This document shows, piece by piece, positions 43,411 to 55,900 of a DNA stretch of 64,000 nt. The translations under genes were made by a program, and so were the position numbers. The notes beneath the pieces were generated by a model. That model saw nothing but the letters and a program-made list of their open reading frames with translations, searched no databases and was not told the origin of the DNA. The first letter of the stretch is position 1. Each line of letters starts with the position of its first letter. The DNA comes from Symsagittifera roscoffensis (lineage: Eukaryota > Xenacoelomorpha > Acoela > Convolutidae). The stretch spans positions 47,343,129 to 47,407,128 of the forward strand of contig NC_087066.1 in NCBI RefSeq assembly GCF_963678635.1, written 5' to 3'.

Positions 43411-43698
43411 AATTCTGTTGATGAAAAAAGAAATGAACTTGAATTTACAAGCAGACCAAAAAATTCAAACGAATTCCATTTTCTATTTCGATTTATGCCA
43501 TGCTGCCATGTTGCTTTGCACGCGCATCAAATCAAATTTAAATATTTTTGTCGTACGGGATCTTGAGTTATCCTCAACAAGCTCAAAATAAAATACTTTG
43601 TGCATGTTAACTCTTTCTATTGATCAAAACCTACTCAGCAAATGCTAATTATCGAGCTTATTTTGTTTGATAAAAAAACAATGTTACCTTCTTTCTAG

Positions 43699-43783
43699 GC
43701 TATGCCACGTTACCTTTTGAGTGGTTAGGGCACATCATTTAGTTGGTGAGTAAGCACTTTGGCATAGGTTCTGATACCGTTCT
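43699..43783 (+). repeat. tRNA-like sequence
   Basis: A-box-like TGAGTGGTTAGGGCA and a B-box-like GGTTCTGATACC are spaced as in a class II-like tRNA. CTATGCCA and TGGCATAG can pair. It is probably tRNA-derived repeat sequence. Confidence 0.5.
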
Positions 43784-43789
43784 GATCGT

Positions 43790-46700
43790 AATGTTAGCAT
43801 TCTGCATTTAGTTTAGGGGGTGCGGTCAATTCGATAGTACTGAGAACGTGCAAACTTGTTAATTTTTCGCTTGCTACGATTTGAAGTGAGAAATTTTGTT
43901 CAGGTCAAAAGGTTGAAATTAAACAGTTACTGTGAATGTCAATTATCGAAAATATAGCTTACAGATAGTTGAGTAGTAAATGAATTTTTAAACCTGCCTG
44001 CTATGCATCGAAGTCTTCCGAAGACACGCGATCGAACCATTGGTAAACTAAATTGACGAAAGAACTAAAAACCAAAGTAAATGAAAGACATATAAATACC
44101 GAGCTATGTTATTTAATTTTTCAGAAGCCTAGACAAATTAGATTAGAAACACCAAAAAACGAGACCTGAAAAACCTGAAAACAATTCTAAAAAATACAAC
44201 ACTATGACAATAAGAAATTTCGCAAAAACTTTCGAAAATCAATTCCACAATAATTCAAAAACTTATAACTTAAATTGATTAGTTCAAAAAAGATCGGAAA
44301 AATAGATCAGAAAAAAAACGAACGGGAAATAGATCAGAAAAAAAACGAATAAAACAAAAAAAAACAATAACTAGAACTAGACACTATTTACGAAAAACGA
44401 CATGATTTTTAACAGCTAAGAAGCCAGAAAACGCCGATTTTTATTTCCAAAAAAAAAGAAAATCCGTTCAGACAAGAACAACAAATTGATAGAAAAAAAT
44501 GGTTTACCAAAAAATCAAACAGAATAAAAACCATATATTAAAGAAAAAGATATGCCATCAAACTATTCTTTAGAAAGATGTAGTCCGAAAACAGCTCACA
44601 ATTAACTCAACGTGAGAAAAGAAAAAAACTTTTCATTTGCGATCAAAAGAAAAAATGATAAAAGCATTAATCAATTTTAAACAAAATTATCGAAAAATAT
44701 GACATCAATAAGTTCTGATTTGATAGCACTTCAAGTTGACTTTGCAATACGATGAACTCGACTGGCAATTTAAATTTAAATTATCAAAACTTATGAAATT
44801 AATTGATTCTTATTCGTTGGGATTTCAGGCTTGCTTGTTCCTGTTCAATTTTAAACTGTAACAGCTATTTTTCAAAACAAAATGGGCTAACATATTTTCA
44901 ATTAATGAAGAAAAAATTAACAGAAAAATTAACTAAAAAATTGCGAAAATATAAACTCAATAACCTACACCAACAAAATATAAAAAAAACAGAACAAACA
45001 AAAGCATAAAAGGCTTAAAACAAAGTTCTTGTGCAAAATGAAAACAAAACAAAAAAATTTTATAACTTTTTTAATTTCACAAAAAATGAACCATTTTTGA
45101 TTTTTATAAAATTTTCACTTTAATTAGGAAGGGTCTGGGAATGGGATTTAGATTTGTCCAAAAAATTTTTTTGCCAGACTTCAACCATTCTTATGAAAAC
45201 CAACAAAAAGTAATTGAAAAAGAAAATAATTCGGAAAATGAGCCGACACTCAAGAGCCGATAAAAAACCGATTTTTTGGCACAAAAAATACATTAAAGGA
45301 ACTCATAACAGGCACACAAGGCCCGTAACTAACTTGCAAATACTACATTTACCTCTGCAGTAAAATATGTGCGAATTCTGTGGACCAAGTTGTTTGCGAA
45401 AAAAAGTCCAGTACCCGGTTGCAATACCCTTGCTTATCGCAAGGGTAAAAAGAAATCAAAAGTCAAACCGCAAAAAATCAAATGCAAAAATCTTTCATGA
45501 AAAAACGAAAAAAAAACTTTCACGTCCTATGTAAGTGACAATCACTTCGTTCCTCAACATTTAACAAATTCGACTATTCCTCGCTTTTGCTGAACATCAG
45601 GCTGAAACTGCGCGTTTGAATGTCGTAGTGCGAAAAAAATACGCCGACAAAAGCCCATTTTTTGTAAGCCACGTAACCAAACCGTTGTCACTTTTTACTC
45701 CCTTTTGAAATAAATTAACTCTAGCCGATAGCACCGTTGTCTGCATAAATCAGTGAGCGAAAAACATCAACAAAAACAACCCTAAGCAGATCATTTCACA
45801 GAATTAAAGCATGAAGTTATGACTTCCTGTCACTTATTTATTTTTCATATGATTACAGTCTACAAAAATGTATATAAATATCTTTTTACCTGTGTAACTC
45901 GAAGACAAACACGCTCGTGCTGCTGACATGAGTTTTACGAAAGGTGTCAGAACTTTGCACTTCGTCATTATACAAATCGATAAACTTTACTGTGGAATCT
46001 GCTTAAATTACTAAACCGAGGGATAAAATCAAAACTCCTCATTCTGATTCTGCAGTTTAATCATGGAATCCGCATTTCGACTGAGGTGTCAATAAATTTC
46101 ACTCCAGATTCCAGCAACATTTTTTTTGGAGTTTGCTGCATTTTTCGATGAGTCCAAAGCAATGATGAGTACATATTTGTCAAAAAAATCGCATAGCATG
46201 TGGATTCCATATAAGTTAATGCATATTACCAGACAAAATTAGTGCCTTGTGTTTAATCATATAATTTTTATTTCATCAAATTTTTGATTTCAAAGCTTTT
46301 ACTATATTTACGAAACCCAGAGACAATGTCAATGGGATCTACTATCACATAACAGTCGAGTCTAATTTTTGCAGCAAAGCCGTTATTTTCAGGAAACGTA
46401 TACGAAGCTCAAACTTTGAATATTAAAAATATGAAGCGAAATTTGGTGTAAGTCACTTCTTTTGGAGAATATGCCGCAGCCTTTCCTGGAATAAAATCGA
46501 TTTTCAAGTAGTTGTGAGCATATTTCGATGTTTCTACATCTTGTTTCGTTTTTTTTGTTCCGACCATCCGATTGAAATAGGGTAGTAACTTTATATTCGA
46601 ATTGTTTTAGCTTTATTTTTCTTTTTTGTTTTCCACGAAAAATCAGCTACCACAAATAATGATCGGGGTGAGTTGAGTGATATAATCATATTCAGACCGA

Positions 46701-47139
46701 CATTTAAAAAAATCATTTTTCCAGTGTTGAGCACAACCGGGTTGAAATTATTGAACTTTAGTCCAACAGAGCGCGCAAAGCGAGCGAGCAGGCTTTGAAT
46801 AGCTTAATTTAAGCCGTAAAAATTTAGTTTTAATCGAGTTAAATTATTTTTTGGAGTCTAGTTGGCGCCATTTTGGGAATCTAAAAGTTCAAAAGATTTC
46901 TGAAAAATTATTCAACATTTAATTATTTTTTGATTTTTTAATGATTTTTTCTTGTCATGTTTTTCGTCCATTTCCAGTTTTTCGTTCAGATATTTTTATC
47001 ACCACGCTTGAAGCATCATATCTGAATAACTTTTTGAGACATCTCCAAGTCAATTTTTAATTTCAGAGACAAACTTTTGTTTTTTATTTCAGTCTCCGTC
47101 TATATATTAAGAACGAAGTATCTATTCATTTTTGAATGC
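43790..47139. other. long AT-rich intergenic stretch
   Basis: No supported gene. Around 45,355-45,455 a segment (GACCAAGTTGTTTGCG, AAAAAGTC, then a TTGCAATA/CTTATCGCAAG hairpin) resembles 60,045-60,115, so it is a shared repeat tail. Short frames such as 44,803-45,009 are A-rich and unsupported. Confidence 0.4.
45355..45460. repeat. dispersed repeat tail with hairpin, copy 1
   Basis: Shares TGTG(G/A)ACCAAGTT-type sequence, AAAAAGTC(C/T)AGT and a TTGCAAT...CTTAT(C/T)GCAA hairpin with 60,045-60,115. Confidence 0.6.
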
Positions 47140-47499
47140 AGTGTAGATTTAGGGGATTTCTTCTCTAGGTTCGTTCTCTCTTTCCTAACGAGACCGCAAA
47201 GTCGTCCCTTGGGCAGTGAAATCAACGGGGCGACCGAGAATCACTACTATCTACAATCCCGAAAGGGTTATTTTGGTGGCAATTATTCTGTATTGTATTG
47301 TTGCTTGCCCCCTCTGTGTATTCGCAAGAATTTCCAATCGCAAGAATTTCCAATGATAAATTAATTTAGATGATTATATGTCCAATTTCAGAAGGCTCTG
47401 AGTGGCCAGGATATTACCTAATAATCAAATCAAAAGGAAAGGGTCCGCGATTTGTCGGCCAAATTGCCATTAACTTCCAACTAACTCCACTAATACTTA

Positions 47500-47810
47500 A
47501 CTGTTCTCTCTCTAGAGAACCTCTGATGAGAACCATCTATCTACTTTTCTGCTATAATTGTTCTCCTACTCTGAGAACCAACTACTCAATTCGCTAGCAA
47601 AATTGTTCTTCTCTTACTGAGAACCAACTACTCATAAAAGTAGCTAACAACTGTTCTCTTCTCTGACGAGAACCAACTACTCTTAATAGTAGCTAACAAC
47701 TGTTCTCTTCTCTGGCTGAGAACCAACTACCCTTAATAGTAGCTAACAACTGTTCTCTTTTCTGACTGAGAACCAACTACTCTCAATAGCAGCTAACAAC
47801 TGTTCTGACT
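47500..47810. repeat. ~50-bp tandem array with paired hairpins, about six copies
   Basis: Unit: AACTGTTCTCTTCTCTGACG, AGAACCAACTACTC, then a TTAATAGTAGCTAAC end. Each unit holds two inverted repeats, GTTCTC/GAGAAC and CTACT/AGTAG. The copy at 3,730-3,870 has only a few degenerate units. Confidence 0.9.
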
Positions 47811-49409
47811 CTTAAAGGCTCTCCGGTACCCTCCAATTCCTTATCTTTCTTAACACTTAGCTTTAGTTAAGTCACGCCATTCCCTATCAGTCCTGACATC
47901 CGCTTAAATCACCCATCCGCACATGTTTAAGGCTATATCCCTCCCCCTGTCAACTCTGCCACGTGCCAACTTCGGTTTCTTTTATCAATCTTTTCACGTA
48001 TGCGGTAGGTGTCACAATTTGACCAAGCAAACAAATGTCATACGACTCTAACCAGCAAATTCCTGACCTCAGTGACTTCAGCACTCGAGTTCAACTCAAC
48101 CTCCAAACCATGCTACATTTACTCAGTGACCCTCCCAAGGTCTTTATTTTAATTATCCCATTAACGTTCCGACCTCATAAGGGTAGGGGGAGGCTCTTTT
48201 TATGGGTAGCTAATTCATTCCAAGCATCTAAAATTTCGATCTGTACTCTATTCCAATCCCAACCTACTAGCTATCAGGTGAACGTAGTTCGTCTATTAGG
48301 GGTCAAATGGAACCACAAAAGTCACCTACCTCCAGGAAGCTAAGTAAACTCCCCGTCTGTTCGTACTATTTAGGAGACCTAATTCTCATGCTGCGGTCCT
48401 ATTACTATCAATTTCCTCTGGGACTACTTTTCTTTAGTCTAGTTGAATTGCTATTAATAGATCATTCGCCAAGCTAAACTGAACCCAATGTTTACCAATT
48501 CCACTTTGAATTAACTCTACTACTCCAAGGTTGCAACGCAAAAGCTATATCTCTATCAGCTTCTGCTCTAGTTCCCAATATATAAGTTTTCCTCCCAGCT
48601 TTTAGCAAGGTGACCCATTCTCAATTCCAGGGGTTGGGCTGGGGAATACGCCACTTTCCGGTGTTAATCTTGTGGTTTCCCATGCAATTACGGGGTCAAA
48701 ATGCCCAAAGGTCACCCAGGGTTAACAGGGGTCAAACTTCCATATTTAGGTTCAGAATCCCATGGGGGGTCCTAACTACCAAGTTCTATTCATATCCCAT
48801 GAATACTTCACAAGTTATACCATTTCTAAGGTCTATTATAGCTTTTTCCGGAAAAAGATTATTAACACCGGAAGGAGTCGCCGGAGGGTTTTCACTCACA
48901 AGGCGTCTTTTTTCGGGGTTCGTATCTTATGTCGATTGCTGCAATAAAATCATTATGCCACCGTTCAGTATTTTGATGTATATTGCCTATTTCCGGTCTA
49001 AGGGAGTGTTTTCTCAAGTGCTAATAGCTTCCAATCCAACCGCCGGATTTGGTTCAAATTATAATACAAGATGTATCTTGCCACTACCTATCATCCCTCC
49101 AAGTGATCATTGGAGGCCGAGAAACGACTTCCGGAAGTTAGGGGTGGGTTTGTTTACTTAGGGCATAAAACTGGAAGCGGGGGTCTGAGGGGTTCCGAAC
49201 TTAAGCTCCCCTTAACAAGGCCTACAACATAGTAAAACTTGAGCCCACTTCCGCCGCTAGTTTCCGAGTTCTGATAGGGCCATTTACACTTCCGGGGACC
49301 GTTATCAAATGCCCCCCAAGGGTCTGAGGGGTCCTGTTTTTTGTATGCCCGTCAAATCATCTCTAGTATCTCTCCTCTGAATTTCATTACATTAGCTTTC
49401 TTAGTTCCG

Positions 49410-49441
49410 ATGGGGGGGTGGGGGGGGGGGGGGGGGGGGGG
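49410..49441. repeat. poly-G tract of dispersed repeat copy 2
   Basis: A G run broken once by T, about 31 bases, opposite in strand to the C run at 2,139-2,158. Confidence 0.9.
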
Positions 49442-49530
49442 TTCGCCGATTTTGTCAAATTTTATTTTCTGGAACAGGAGGGACGATATCTTCGAAGAAT
49501 GAATTAATTTGAACTCGACCCTTTGTTTGC

Positions 49531-50418
49531 TGTACTACTTAACTTAATGACGATTCAATCTTACGCTCAGGTTACTATGTAATACAGTAGAATCAGCAAT
49601 TCTACACAGAGCATCGGTATTTTTCAGGTTGTATAGACATTCCAATTGAAAATGGTACTTAGCTGAAAATTGTCAGAAGGAAAAAACACCCGTTTTGTAG
49701 TCGCAAAATCAAGTACTTAATAAAAACGTTGTACTAAGTTGAGTGAATAGAGTATCACAAACTTTCACCCGAAGTCGAATTTGAATGAAAAAATTCGGAA
49801 GAGCTTGCGAGTCGAAAAATTGGTATGAATACTGTTCTCACTACGATTATTGATTGAAGAGCTACCGATCGAGCGCAAGCAAGGAAATAAAAATTAGAAA
49901 ACTATCAAAGTTGAGACAAAATGTGTCATATCCAGATTATGCATAGTCAGTTTTTATGGAAATTTTGAAAACTACAGATAAGCAAATATTTAATTATAGT
50001 TCAAGAGTGAAAATATAAAAGACATAATCATTAAATCTAATATTTTCAGTAAAAGAATTAAATTGCGCATCAATACGATTAGAATCAGATAACTTTTCTC
50101 TGCTTTACTCTGACAGATATGAACAACATACATTTAATCAACAGTTCTGAACTGCTTCCGATAACCGATCCAACTTATATTTTTACACGAAGCAGGGTGA
50201 GCACTTCTTTTTGTTCAATATTCAGCAAGGTTCATTAAGTTTTTAAAATTCATCTTGTAGCTTCAGTAATTGCAAATAAGTTTCCAAAATTGGGGAAATT
50301 AGCACATTTCGGAAACTATTGGGCGAACTTTGGTTTTCTTCTTAACTTAAGTTATGTTTTCTTTCTTCAATCGATATGGGAGCACAGTTGTTGTTACTGA
50401 TATTGTTGTTGCTGTTTA
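49531..50418. other. GOLGA7 3' flank
   Basis: AT-rich sequence downstream of the GOLGA7 stop on the minus strand. No other gene or repeat was recognised. Confidence 0.4.
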
Positions 50419-52463
50419 TCATCGGTATATTTGCACTTCGATGACCCGCAACCCTCTCTCCATTGGGTTGACCATGTGCAGTCCCATTGGGTGCAGTGTT
50501 CCATTGTTCACAGTCTCCAGGTAGGTGTGAAGTCTTTTCAAACACTGAAACATACAAGCTAACATCTTAAGAGAAACTTAAGTGCTCGCTAACATTGTAT
50601 AGCACCATAATTTTCAGACAAAAAGAGTCAGTAAAAATTAGGAGTATTAACGTTGTCTAAATGAGCCTCTTTTAATGAGTCTGCCAACTAACACAAACGT
50701 TTAACCCTTGAACGCAACAAGTCTACCGAATCTTTCAAGTCTCAAAGCCCTGTTAAGTAATTTCAAAAGCCCTGTTAAGTCAACTTAAAAATGAAACATG
50801 CAAAAACCTGAAATTTGATCGTTTTACCTCAATGACTTCTCTTCCCCTAACATTTTTTGCTTGGCTCTGGTGCAACCAGAATAAACTTAATAACGAAAAG
50901 AAGAATGCATAAACATTGCTATCCCGGACGATTGTTCCTTAGTTTACCCTCATGAACTAGACTATTGCCATTTCAAGGTGAACATTTTTGGCGCAGAAAC
51001 GTCAGATGATGTTATATTTGGGTTTTTCAATATTTCGGATAATTTTGGCCGTGGATGTTTTGTCTGGTTTTTTTTATCTTTCGGACAATTTGGTCCGGGG
51101 ACACACTTGCCAGAGACCAAATGTCCGGACACGTAAACGAGGGCAACCTGAATGATTAATTCATCGGCGAGTTTCGTTGATATGCGAGATGAGTGGATCC
51201 TACCTTGTCGTAATTGGATTCTAGACACAGGAATATGATGTATGCAGTTAGGCAGCCGAGACAGCCCTCGCAGTAGGTCCTCGCTCCCAATCTCTCCGCA
51301 TCCGCAAATATGTCATTGACACCCTTCATGATTCGAGTGAACATCTCCACCGGAATCTGAACAGAAGCAATCAACTTCGAGTTAAATACAAGGAAACTTT
51401 TGTACCTATTATTACCTTAAAAATAATTTAAAATATATTGATAGGAATGTTTAAGAGCATCAATGGCCAAAAAGCGCAAGTATTTAATTTAAAAAAAAAC
51501 TCGACGAGCGTAATTATTCTGGGTCAATCCGATCTATTTAAACAGAGACAGAATACTTCTCGAAATAACAATTTATTCCAGTACTAAAATATAGCGAGCA
51601 GACAGTTGGAAAAGAGTCAATGAACGCAAGTAAACAGTAAAAAAAAAACTGACTTTCGAATTTCAAAGAAATAGATGCCCTTAAAGCTCTTTGAATTTTT
51701 AGAAAAATTTATGATTGGTACGTTTTTTGATAAAATTAATCCAATTTGAGAAAACTGGATCAATAAGTATAATTTTTATTTCACTGGGAAATCTGAAAAT
51801 CAAATTTCATTTTCGAAACTAAAAGTTGATCACGTTTTTCTCAGCCTTTACATTTTTGCTATTCGATAGTGGAATTTGCCTTCCTGTTAACACAAAGGAA
51901 ATGAACTGAATTAAAAAGAATTGCACAATTGGCACATGAACCAGCAGCTCAGGAAATGGAACATATCTCATGTTTTAATTATAACTAAATGTGTTTAAGT
52001 TTTTCTTTATCACCTTTCCATTCAACTCTTCTGGCAACTTCTCTTGAAATTTCACAGCTGTTCCTTCGCTGAAATCCCTCTGAATAAACGTCCTCATAAT
52101 AGCAGGAGGTGGTCCTCTATTGCCCCCATCATGGCCTCCAGCAGAACCCGGCTGGTGCTGAATTGACCCCTGCTGCATCACTGCCTGACGACCCCAAAAG
52201 TCTTGACTCCTCTGGGACAACTCAAAATCTAAAGTCTGTTGCCGGGTTGGGTCACCAATATTAGTCCCGTTAGTTGTATGGATATAGTTGGAAGAGGTCA
52301 GTAACCTTTGAGCTTGGTTGACCCCTTGCCTTGAGTTAGGAGACGAAGTTCGCCTTCGCTCCAACAAGGACTCGCTTTCTTCCCTGTCGTCACAGGGCAC
52401 CGAACTAGAATGGTGATTAGATAAGCGCGAAATTTTGAAAGGTCGCTGATTCAATTTTGCAAA
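50419..52463 (-). CDS. GOLGA7: GOLGA7-like palmitoyltransferase accessory subunit (Golgin A7/ERF4 family)
   Basis: Coding exons on the minus strand are 52,463-52,014, 51,356-51,204 and 50,544-50,419, all joined in phase 0. The family core begins at MRTFIQRDFSEG and continues through [29 protein letters not shown] to a terminal NPMERGLRVIEVQIYR and TGA. Known role: partner of DHHC palmitoyltransferases (such as ZDHHC9) at the Golgi, stabilising the enzyme that S-acylates Ras-type proteins. The Cys residues in YCEGCLGC are conserved family positions. About 120 further residues open in frame upstream of the core are Ser/Gln/Gly-rich and absent from short vertebrate forms. The true start is unresolved: an exon with ATG may lie upstream, or translation may begin at an internal ATG (GTGATGC) in the first exon. 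Confidence 0.92.
50545..51203 (-). other. GOLGA7 intron 2
   Basis: Bounded by AAG|GTAGGA and TGTTTCAG. It contains an 88-codon minus-strand frame at 50,962-51,228, partly overlapping the exon boundary, that I cannot link to any family. Confidence 0.7.
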
Positions 52464-52778
52464 CTGTAACTCGAGTGGAAATTAGAGACATGCAAAGTGT
52501 TCCTCTGATTATTCGTAATGATACCTCGCATCTACTTCTAAGCTAATGTTTTTCAACAAAATTGATGAGCATTTTGCTAATCTGAAAAATGCAACATGAC
52601 GTTTACAAGGAGAGAACGCATACTTCTGATTTGATAGTGAACTCCCTGGAAACTTCTCAAACCATGATTAACTACATCCCTTGTGGTGCACTCAATCGTC
52701 TTCCCTCTAGTTTACAATTTGGCTAGTTTACAATTTGCCATAGTTAGATACAACAATATTATACTAAATTCGCAAAAC

Positions 52779-52924
52779 TAACTTTAAACTATGAATTAGT
52801 TTAGTTTTCTCGTTCTCAAACTTTTTCAGCAGCAAAAATTGCCACTTTACATAACTTTAAACTATGAATTAGTTTAGTTTTCTCGTTCTCAAACTTTTTC
52901 AGCAGCAAAAATTGCCACTTTACA
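52779..52924. repeat. 73-bp tandem duplication across the COQ7 3' end
   Basis: 52,779-52,851 and 52,852-52,924 are identical over about 73 bp. The second copy contains the last codons and stop of COQ7 and its 3' flank, so the first is a duplicated, unused terminal coding fragment. Confidence 0.93.
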
Positions 52925-55900
52925 TCCAGTTTTGATTACCGACTTCATGACAGAGTAAAGGGGCGCCTATAACAAAACAAGGTTACCAAAGTTATTTCAT
53001 CGTTTCAGGTTAAAAAAACTGAAGAAAGGCACAAACTGATTCTGAATCATTTTCTTTGCTCACGTCCATGTGGTGTTGCTCCTCGTCTCTCATTTTTGAC
53101 AATATCTAAAACAAAACAAACTTCGAAAAATGAGATGGATCCACATTAATATAAAATTAGGTAAACTAAACACAACACAATTGCCTAAAAGTTTTGTTTT
53201 AACTGAAACCATTAATAACTAAATAGTAAAACACAAAGCCAACTTACAGTTGGAAAAGAATAATGAACGCAAGGAAACATTTCGAAGAAAACAGATCGAC
53301 TGACAATTTATGATTGACAATTTTTTCACACTGAGGCAATGCTGCGTTTTGCAAACACTTGCGAGAACACGACCAAAAAAGTTCTACCAAGTGAAATAAA
53401 AAAAGTAGAAATAAGTACTCGAATTAGCAAAACTCGACTACGCGTAGGATTCGAATCTGCGACCAACTGCAATCAAGAGATTCATCACGCAAGCTTTACA
53501 ACCGACCAACACTAATCACGAATAAAGCAGCTACATATGCTAATAAATTGCCAATGTGATTCAGCAAAAAGGGCACCAAATACAAATAGACTAAATTTTG
53601 CAATAATAACTTGATATATAAAAAACTGAAGGCATACACACTAATTTTACATGTAACAAATTGCAAATCATAAAGCCACATTATGTATAAATAATGTATT
53701 TCAAAAAAATGTGGCAAAAGTGGCACCAATATTTGCGACTTAGATTGGAAAAAAAGGTTCGTACTAATACACCCGCTTCGCAAGTGTAATAAATATAACT
53801 CAATTTGAGAAAACTCGATTATTAGGTGAGATTTTGCGACCTTTACACTTTTGTTGTTCAAAGTGGAGTTTGCCTTCCTTTTAGCATGGGAAACGCACTA
53901 CACTTTAAAAAATCACAAGTTCAACCTTCAAAAAATCAAAATTAAGCGTATCAAGTTTTAAGACTTTTTCCAGAATAAAAACAAACAAAAAAATTACCAA
54001 GAAATAAATACGAGACTTCACTACGTTGAATACTCTTGAAAACCGATTTTAAAACCAATTTTGAAAAATTGATATTATATATCAGACAAAACCAAGAGTA
54101 TAGAAAGAAAACAATTATCTACTCACAACACTTTTATCTCTCGAACTCAACGAAATCAAAGCCCTGAATGTTGCGACTGACTTGTGAATTAAAAACTTCA
54201 AATTTGAATTTCAAAGACAAGATATTGCCTAACGAGCTCTTTAAATTTCGAGAAAATTTTAAATGACGCTTTTTTTGATAAATTTGAGAAAACTGGATTA
54301 AAAGTAATTTTTTTTCTTCCACTACGAAATCTGAAAACGAAAAACCACTTTCAAAAAAACGAAAAACCACTTTCAAAACCGCTTTCGTATCTGGAGAGTA
54401 TAATTCTCCTTGCTTTTAGTAAATGATTTTGAATTGAACTTAAAAAAAATCGAAACTCATACTGTAAAAGATCAAATTTGACCTGAACAATGCACTTCTT
54501 CTTCAATGGAAAAAATCAACACGAATTTTAGTGTCTTCAGTACGTTCTTTGACAATTTAAAACCATCCCACGCACATACACTCAGTTTTCGACACAGAAT
54601 AACACCAGTACTTCATATTCAAAACAACTCAGGGCCAAAAGTGTAAGTTACCTGAGCAACGTCCTCATAGCTGTCTTGGTTTTCCTCCTGCTTTTCGAGA
54701 AGCTCTCTAATTTGTCTGAAACAGGCCAAACAACTCTTAGTTCAGCACAGGGTGAATTAAAGCAACAAATCTATCTTTTCAAGTGGGGAGCGTCCAAAAC
54801 TTTAGTTGGTAAATTTTCGAAAGAATTTGCGGTACAACTTCAGAATACATACCTTTTGCCCTCTCAACTATAAAAAAAATTCTGGAGACGTTTGAACACT
54901 TTATCAAACTCCCATTGGAAAATTCTTGCTCCTACTTAATATTAATGATGAATTTGAAGATACAGAAGTTAATCGTACTCATTGTAGTGATCTACGATAG
55001 CTTCTTCCACCGCATCTGTACATGCCATTGCAACCTTCTCTCCCATCAGTCCAGAAGCATAGCCTAAAATACAAACAAACTTCCTTTTCAGAATATTATC
55101 AGCGCATGATTTAGGTGAAAAATAACGGCCAATACAAAAACTAGGCTGTCTGGTTCATGTTTTTTGGTCAAATTATTTCTTGACGCAGCTTTATTTTTGT
55201 AACGCTAGGCAGATGGCTTCAATCAGATTCACAACAAACTATTGCATTTAGTTTACTCTCAAATATACTTTACTCAATTCTACCAATAGTTAAGACAGAT
55301 GAGCCATAAGCGATGTAAACAATAACAATAATCAACCTAGTGTGTATCCGGCACACTGCCAGAGTGGCTGGAGTAGACTGGGTCTGGTCCTCTCTCTCGG
55401 CATCATCTCCTCCAGAGTGGCCAAGTGCTCCTTCTCGTGACTCCACATATCCTGCAACACAACACTATAGAACAACAAACAGTAACAAACACCTACTCGC
55501 CAAAGAGAGTTGCAGAAAAGTAACTAAAATGATTCACTTGTATTGCTTCAGGAAAAAAATCAGAAATTTATCATCGATATAAATAAGAGTGAATATTTAA
55601 ACAAAATTATGAAAAGCACTACAACAAATGAGAGACTAATAAAGATGGCCAAATGGAAATGGACAAAAAAACGGAAACCAAAAGATACTTAAAAAACATC
55701 ATCATATCCTACTAGACCATCTTGATCAAAGAAATGGTGGAAGATTGGACTAATGCCGCCAACCTTGTCAGCAACGGGAAAGACTTGAAAAAGAAAATTG
55801 ATAAAATACGGGAGAAAATGATTGGGTGCGAAACTTACCTTACATGTAAAGGGTAACACTAGGTGAAAAAATACCACCGGGGTGTAAAGGTAAAAGATAA

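Larger units (their letters stand above)
47140..49530 (-). repeat. 2.4-kb dispersed repeat, copy 2 (inverted relative to 2.04-4.42 kb)
   Basis: Reverse complement, diverged, of the left-hand copy, with the same order of landmarks ending in poly-G at 49,410-49,441. Homology continues about 90 bp beyond the poly-G (ATATCGTCCCTC against GATATAGTCCCTC on the other strand). It contains an expanded 50-bp tandem array. The long frame at 48,610-49,161 is not conserved in the other copy. Confidence 0.75.

Noticed and set aside
48610-49161. 183-codon + strand open frame
   Set aside because: It lies within the dispersed 2.4-kb repeat, has no ATG at its start, and the frame is not kept in the other copy. 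No domain is recognisable.
50342-50557. 71-codon minus-strand frame with Asn-rich tail
   Set aside because: It is the wrong frame of the last GOLGA7 exon; reading from the TTTCAG acceptor gives the conserved GOLGA7 C-terminus instead.
50962-51228. 88-codon minus-strand frame with Cys and Pro (GKCVPGPNCPKDKK)
   Set aside because: It sits mostly within GOLGA7 intron 2 and crosses the exon 2 border in another frame. No family match, so chance or an unspliced remnant is more likely.
53496-53861. 121-codon minus-strand hydrophobic frame
   Set aside because: It lies in a COQ7 intron, is AT-composition driven and overlaps a tRNA-like repeat.
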